From Paragordius varius (lineage: Eukaryota > Nematomorpha): DNA of 64,000 nucleotides. Positions 60,374 through 64,000 of this stretch are shown here, piece after piece. The position numbers and the translations under genes were made by a program. How positions within the stretch are numbered: the stretch's first letter is position 1; every line of letters starts with the position of its first letter. The notes under the pieces are model-generated. The model saw nothing but the letters and a program-made list of their open reading frames with translations, was not told where the DNA came from and searched no databases. The stretch spans positions 10,478,001-10,542,000 of the forward strand of contig OZ176052.1 of the NCBI GenBank assembly GCA_964247055.1. Reading direction: 5' to 3'.

Positions 60374-63300
60374 ATGAGTATTTTAAAAACAAATTTTAAA
60401 CAATCTTTAAGTTTTGAATCTTTCTTATCCAAAAACTTTATTCAAGTAATATATTGATAATATTAGGTTTCAAAAAATGGAAATAAAATATTTTGTCCCT
60501 TTTACGATAATATTAATATTTTGAGTTTTGATAATGGAATTAAACATGATTCAATTGGAAAGGTAATATATTTTGTCTGATATGTAGGATGGAATGGATG
60601 ATATTGTATCATGTTTTACTATTAAAAATGAAGAAAATATCATTGTCGCTTATAAAAATGGTTTAATTAGATTATGGGACGTTTGCAAAAACGAATGTCT
60701 AAGATCGTGGAAAGTAATGTTTGTTTTTAGTTATATTATATATAAGATTTAATTATTGCTATAATTATGTTAGACTTTTACTTTAACGCCAATATGTGCC
60801 ATGTCCATGGGTGATTTAACACAAAGTTTTTTGGCATTTGGAACTACAACCAACGGTTTAATTAAAATTTATGATGTGGAAAATGGTTATTACACACATC
60901 AATTCAAACAAATTGGGGCAGGTGGTGTCAGGTATGCTTATTTTTTGGTTATAAATTAAAAAGGTGTATGAAAATTTTCCTATAATTATATATATATATA
61001 TATATTAGTAACATAACATTTCAATACGATTCGGAGTTAAAAGAAATTGTATGCGTCATAGCAGCATGTGAAAATCATTCAATATATGTTTGGCCGCTTA
61101 ATTCCGAAGATTCTAAATCGAAATCGACAAAAAGTTATATTTGTTAAAACAAAAGATTTTTTTAGTTATATTTTTGCATCTATTATTTGATGTATATAAC
61201 TGGTTTAACACTTGAATACCACCCATTCATATTAGTCCTTCGATTCGAATTGGGGTAGTTAGATACCCTAGGCTTGTTTAAAATTAAATATTATAAAAAA
61301 TATGGAATAAATTGAAACCATGGCAAAAGTCTCGTATAACATTAATGAACCGGAATATAATAAAAAATTTATTCTAAAATACAAGATATTACTTTTTAAG
61401 TGTTAGAACCCAAAAATATAAATATAGCCAATATGACATGTGTTTATTTAAATACAAAAATAATGCAAAATATTTTCTCTGTTTATATCAATGTTAAATA
61501 TAATTTTGATAAAAAAGTAAACTTGATTTCAGGCTTATAATCAAATAAACACGGTATTTTGCAAAAATGTTGTGCAATAAAAATTGCGTCCAAGTAGTTT
61601 GATAAACTTTTTAAAATTTATTTAGATTTGGTTTATTTATATAATTTTCGTTAGAGCATAAATATAAATTGGAACCGTTTCTTCCGGTTAAAAATTTCAA
61701 CTTTGTCTGGGGTATTTACATACCCCAATTTGAATCGAAGTGTTAACTAGGTTTAAATTTTATTATAGATAGTTTTCGGTTTTGTCTGACCTCACACACT
61801 GCTCAAATCACTGGTTTAGTGGTATTACATGAATGCCAAAAATTGATAAGGTATTTAATTTTATCAATAAATAAATAAATATAATATAACTCAGCGGTAC
61901 TCAAACTGCAAGCAAAGGGCCGCATGTGGCCCTTAAAACGCTTTTTATGGCCATTAATTATTTACTAAATATATTTATTTGCTTATTTTAAGTATAAATA
62001 TCTGTAAATCTGTCAACAGCTATGAACACAGTTTTTATAGTTTTTAGCATTAATATTTTATAGAAGATTTATCATATTATTTATGTATTCCGACCCTATC
62101 GTTTAAACCTTTTCAATCAATTGATCAAGTAATTATCATATTTTGCAATATTTGATTAATATGTTTTTTTATCAAAATAAGCGATTAATCACTCTTTGTA
62201 ATAGGAAATTAACTGTTGATTAGTGCGGTTACAATTTCAAAGGTGTGGGAGAAATTAACCATGCCATAGCTGCTTTATAGTGACATTAGATATAACTTGC
62301 CTATTCTAGGCCCTTTTCGCTTAGCACTTTAGATTAATGTTTGTTTTTTATATATTATTATAATTGTCAAAGTTTCTTTTTTTTTATTGAGAATCTTTTA
62401 AACGTAAAAATGTAATTATAGGCTGATATTTTATCTTTATTGATGAAAGCAAGACTCTGAAAACATTCCTTTTTTTTCAAATAAAGTGTATATATATATA
62501 TATGATCTTTTATTAAACGTTTTTTCCAGAATCCTTATGTTTAATAGTGTTTTTTTATACATATATCTAAATCTTTACTTGTTAAAAAATTATTTAAGCC
62601 ATTTTTAATTTGTACCACCCATTATATTTTTTATTACAGTTGCGCTCAAGATCGACTTATTATTTTGTGGGATCTGATTGTTGGCCGACCCCTAAAATTA
62701 TTTCAAACGAAAGCTTCACTATGTGCTGGAATATCCCTAATACCCAATCAATTTAGCAATGTATCATCATTAGAGGACAAAATTGATACTAATGATTTTA
62801 ATAATGACAAGGATTTGCAACACAAATATTCATTTATCACTATTGATGCCAGTTCTGACCTGGTCTGTTGGTGTTTACAACTGTTTTCATCATCTGATAC
62901 CACGAAAAGCATAAATGATGATGATACTGTTGGAGATAACATTGCTATAAAAGGTTAAATTCATTTATAATTTTCGTTTAGCATTTCAATACTTTTTCGC
63001 ATCAATATACATGTGTGTAAATATTGTAAACATATAACTTAATTGGTTAAGTAAATTAATTTAACCTCAAGCCTCTAATCGTTTTTCCATAAGCTTGTTG
63101 ATATTAAGTCGCGTTTGTCGATGTTATCATAATAAAATCTTCCGCATAAAGATTATGGGCGTACCGATTGTCATATCTTTAATTATTTCATTTTTAAAAT
63201 AGCATATTGATGAAGTCCCTTATTTAATGATTGGGAAGCTTTTTGAATCCAATTGACGCTATTTTTACTGTAATACAGGCAGAAAACGCACTATAACATA

Positions 63301-64000
63301 TTTATGAAACCCGCTTTTGACATGAGAGAACTAACTTCTAATATAGGTAGCCATATAGGGATTTCTGAAACTATGTTTTATAATCAAACAACAAGAGCCC
63401 AAAATCAAATACCATGCACGCACTAAAATAAAGCTTCCTTCTAAAAATAAACCCCATAAAGGATCCATATTGAACCCCATCTTTTTAATAAATTCCTTTG
63501 CTGACGATTAATATTTATTATTTGTATTATTATTATATTTGAATGATAAATAATGTGTTCATAAATTATCGTTTTTTATTTCAGATCCATACAAGTTATC
63601 CCGCATATATGAAACAAATTTGCTCGATCAGTATATGGCAACCACCTCTTGCGATTTTGATAACCGAAATGTGGACATGAATGATCAAATTGATAATATG
63701 AAAATGGAACAAGACTCAACTAATGTCAATATTAACAGGGAAAAGGTTGCTGATGCATTACAACCAGTATACTCTTGCTACAATCATGCTACACAAAAGT
63801 TTTTCATTGTGAATCATCAAAAAGATATTGCATGTTTCGATGTACGAAACAAACGATGGGCCCAACGGGTATTTAGTTATGATTATTAATACTTTTTTCA
63901 AAATTTTAATGCCTAATAATCTGCAAAATTGGTAAATTTACAGTTTGTGGGCGAAATCGAAGAAATATGTGCGCTAAAACTCTTGAAATATCCAGAATGT
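60374..64000 (+). CDS. TBL3: TBL3/UTP13, WD-repeat subunit of the small-subunit processome (5' part)
   Basis: Exons: 60374-60445, 60467-60562, 60588-60713, 60774-60931, 61009-61133, 61769-61850, 62640-62953, 63585-63868, 63944 to the window edge; about 437 residues visible, phases consistent. The N-terminus MSILKTNFKQSLSFESFLSK, then KNGNKIFCPFYDNINILSF, aligns with vertebrate FKTNY..IEPFYKGGKAQLDQTGQHLFC. WD-like blocks follow: GLIRLWDVCKNECLRSWK, GLIKIYDVENGYYTHQFK, HSIYVWPLN, SCAQDRLIILWDLIVGRPL and KDIACFDVRNKRWAQRF. The acidic insert SSLEDKIDTNDFNNDKD in exon 7 is longer than in vertebrates. TBL3/UTP13 forms tandem beta-propellers in the UTP-B complex that binds pre-rRNA in the nucleolus. 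The first two introns are only 21 and 25 nt; both carry in-frame stops, and skipping them restores the family alignment. Intron 5 hosts a MITE. The gene continues past the edge. Confidence 0.93.
60988..61006. repeat. TA dinucleotide tract
   Basis: A (TA)n run ending at the acceptor of TBL3 exon 5 (TATATTAG). Confidence 0.8.
61206..61745. mobile_element. MITE, TAACACTT family, copy 4 (long/short ends)
   Basis: The left end is the long form (TAACACTTGAATACCACCCA, TTAGTCCTTCGATTCGAATT). The right end is the short form (TACCCCAATTTGAATCGAAG, then TGTTA). TA at both boundaries. It fills most of TBL3 intron 5, which without it would be about 95 bp. Confidence 0.8.
61893..62270 (+). mobile_element. 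Left end of a hAT-like element in TBL3 intron 6
   Basis: CAGCGGTACTCAAACT with GGGCCGCATGTGGCCC shortly after resembles the start of widespread hAT MITEs. No matching right end was found, so the end coordinate is only a guess. Confidence 0.4.
62954..63584 (+). other. TBL3 intron 7
   Basis: 631 bp, A+T-rich, no element end or exon recognised. Confidence 0.6.

Overview
The window is A+T-rich animal nuclear DNA: intron-bearing genes, many small DNA transposons, and no bacterial or organellar features. The gene content (latrophilin, tropomodulin, TBL3/UTP13, a Kunitz inhibitor, a trypsin-like protein) is that of a bilaterian. The very A+T-rich composition and two introns of 21 and 25 nt would suit a parasitic flatworm or a mesozoan-type lophotrochozoan, but that placement is inference and the species cannot be named from the sequence.

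Layout: (1) 3.9-17.3 kb, plus strand: a latrophilin-type adhesion GPCR in 22 recognisable exons (SUEL lectin, HormR, GAIN/GPS, 7TM, long Asn/Ser-rich tail); the signal-peptide exon was not found. (2) 18.2-20.0 kb: a decayed Helitron with a scrap of Helitron coding sequence. (3) 21.2-23.5 kb, minus: a complete 8-exon tropomodulin. (4) 24.0-34.7 kb, minus: a complete 6-exon gene for a 383-aa basic, probably disordered protein that I do not recognise, 557 bp upstream of tropomodulin on the same strand. (5) 35.6-45.1 kb: a transposon graveyard with two nested stacks. One is Helitron > CACTA-like element > Harbinger-like element plus a LINE scrap; the other is hAT > hAT > Helitron. (6) 48.5-54.6 kb, minus: two secreted-protein genes, a single-domain Kunitz inhibitor and a trypsin-fold protein in which all three catalytic residues are replaced. 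(7) 55.5-57.1 kb: a hAT element with transposase remnants. (8) 60.4 kb to the edge, plus: the 5' part of TBL3/UTP13, a WD-repeat protein of the small-subunit processome.

Exon models were built by hand from GT-AG sites, phase continuity and family similarity. Each complete model closes to a whole number of codons (tropomodulin 345, unknown gene 384, Kunitz 78, trypsin homologue 250, stops included). At least four MITE-type families recur in introns and between genes: one with TAACACTT ends, one with a GGGGT..TTTTATATCCC end, one with ATGTTGGTC ends, and hAT-like ones with CAGGG ends. No LTR or virus-like element, CRISPR array or rRNA was seen. The most interesting points are the triple-dead serine protease homologue beside a Kunitz gene, the ultra-short TBL3 introns, the nested transposon stacks with readable target-site duplications, and the Helitron family with canonical ends and internal ~320-bp tandem units.
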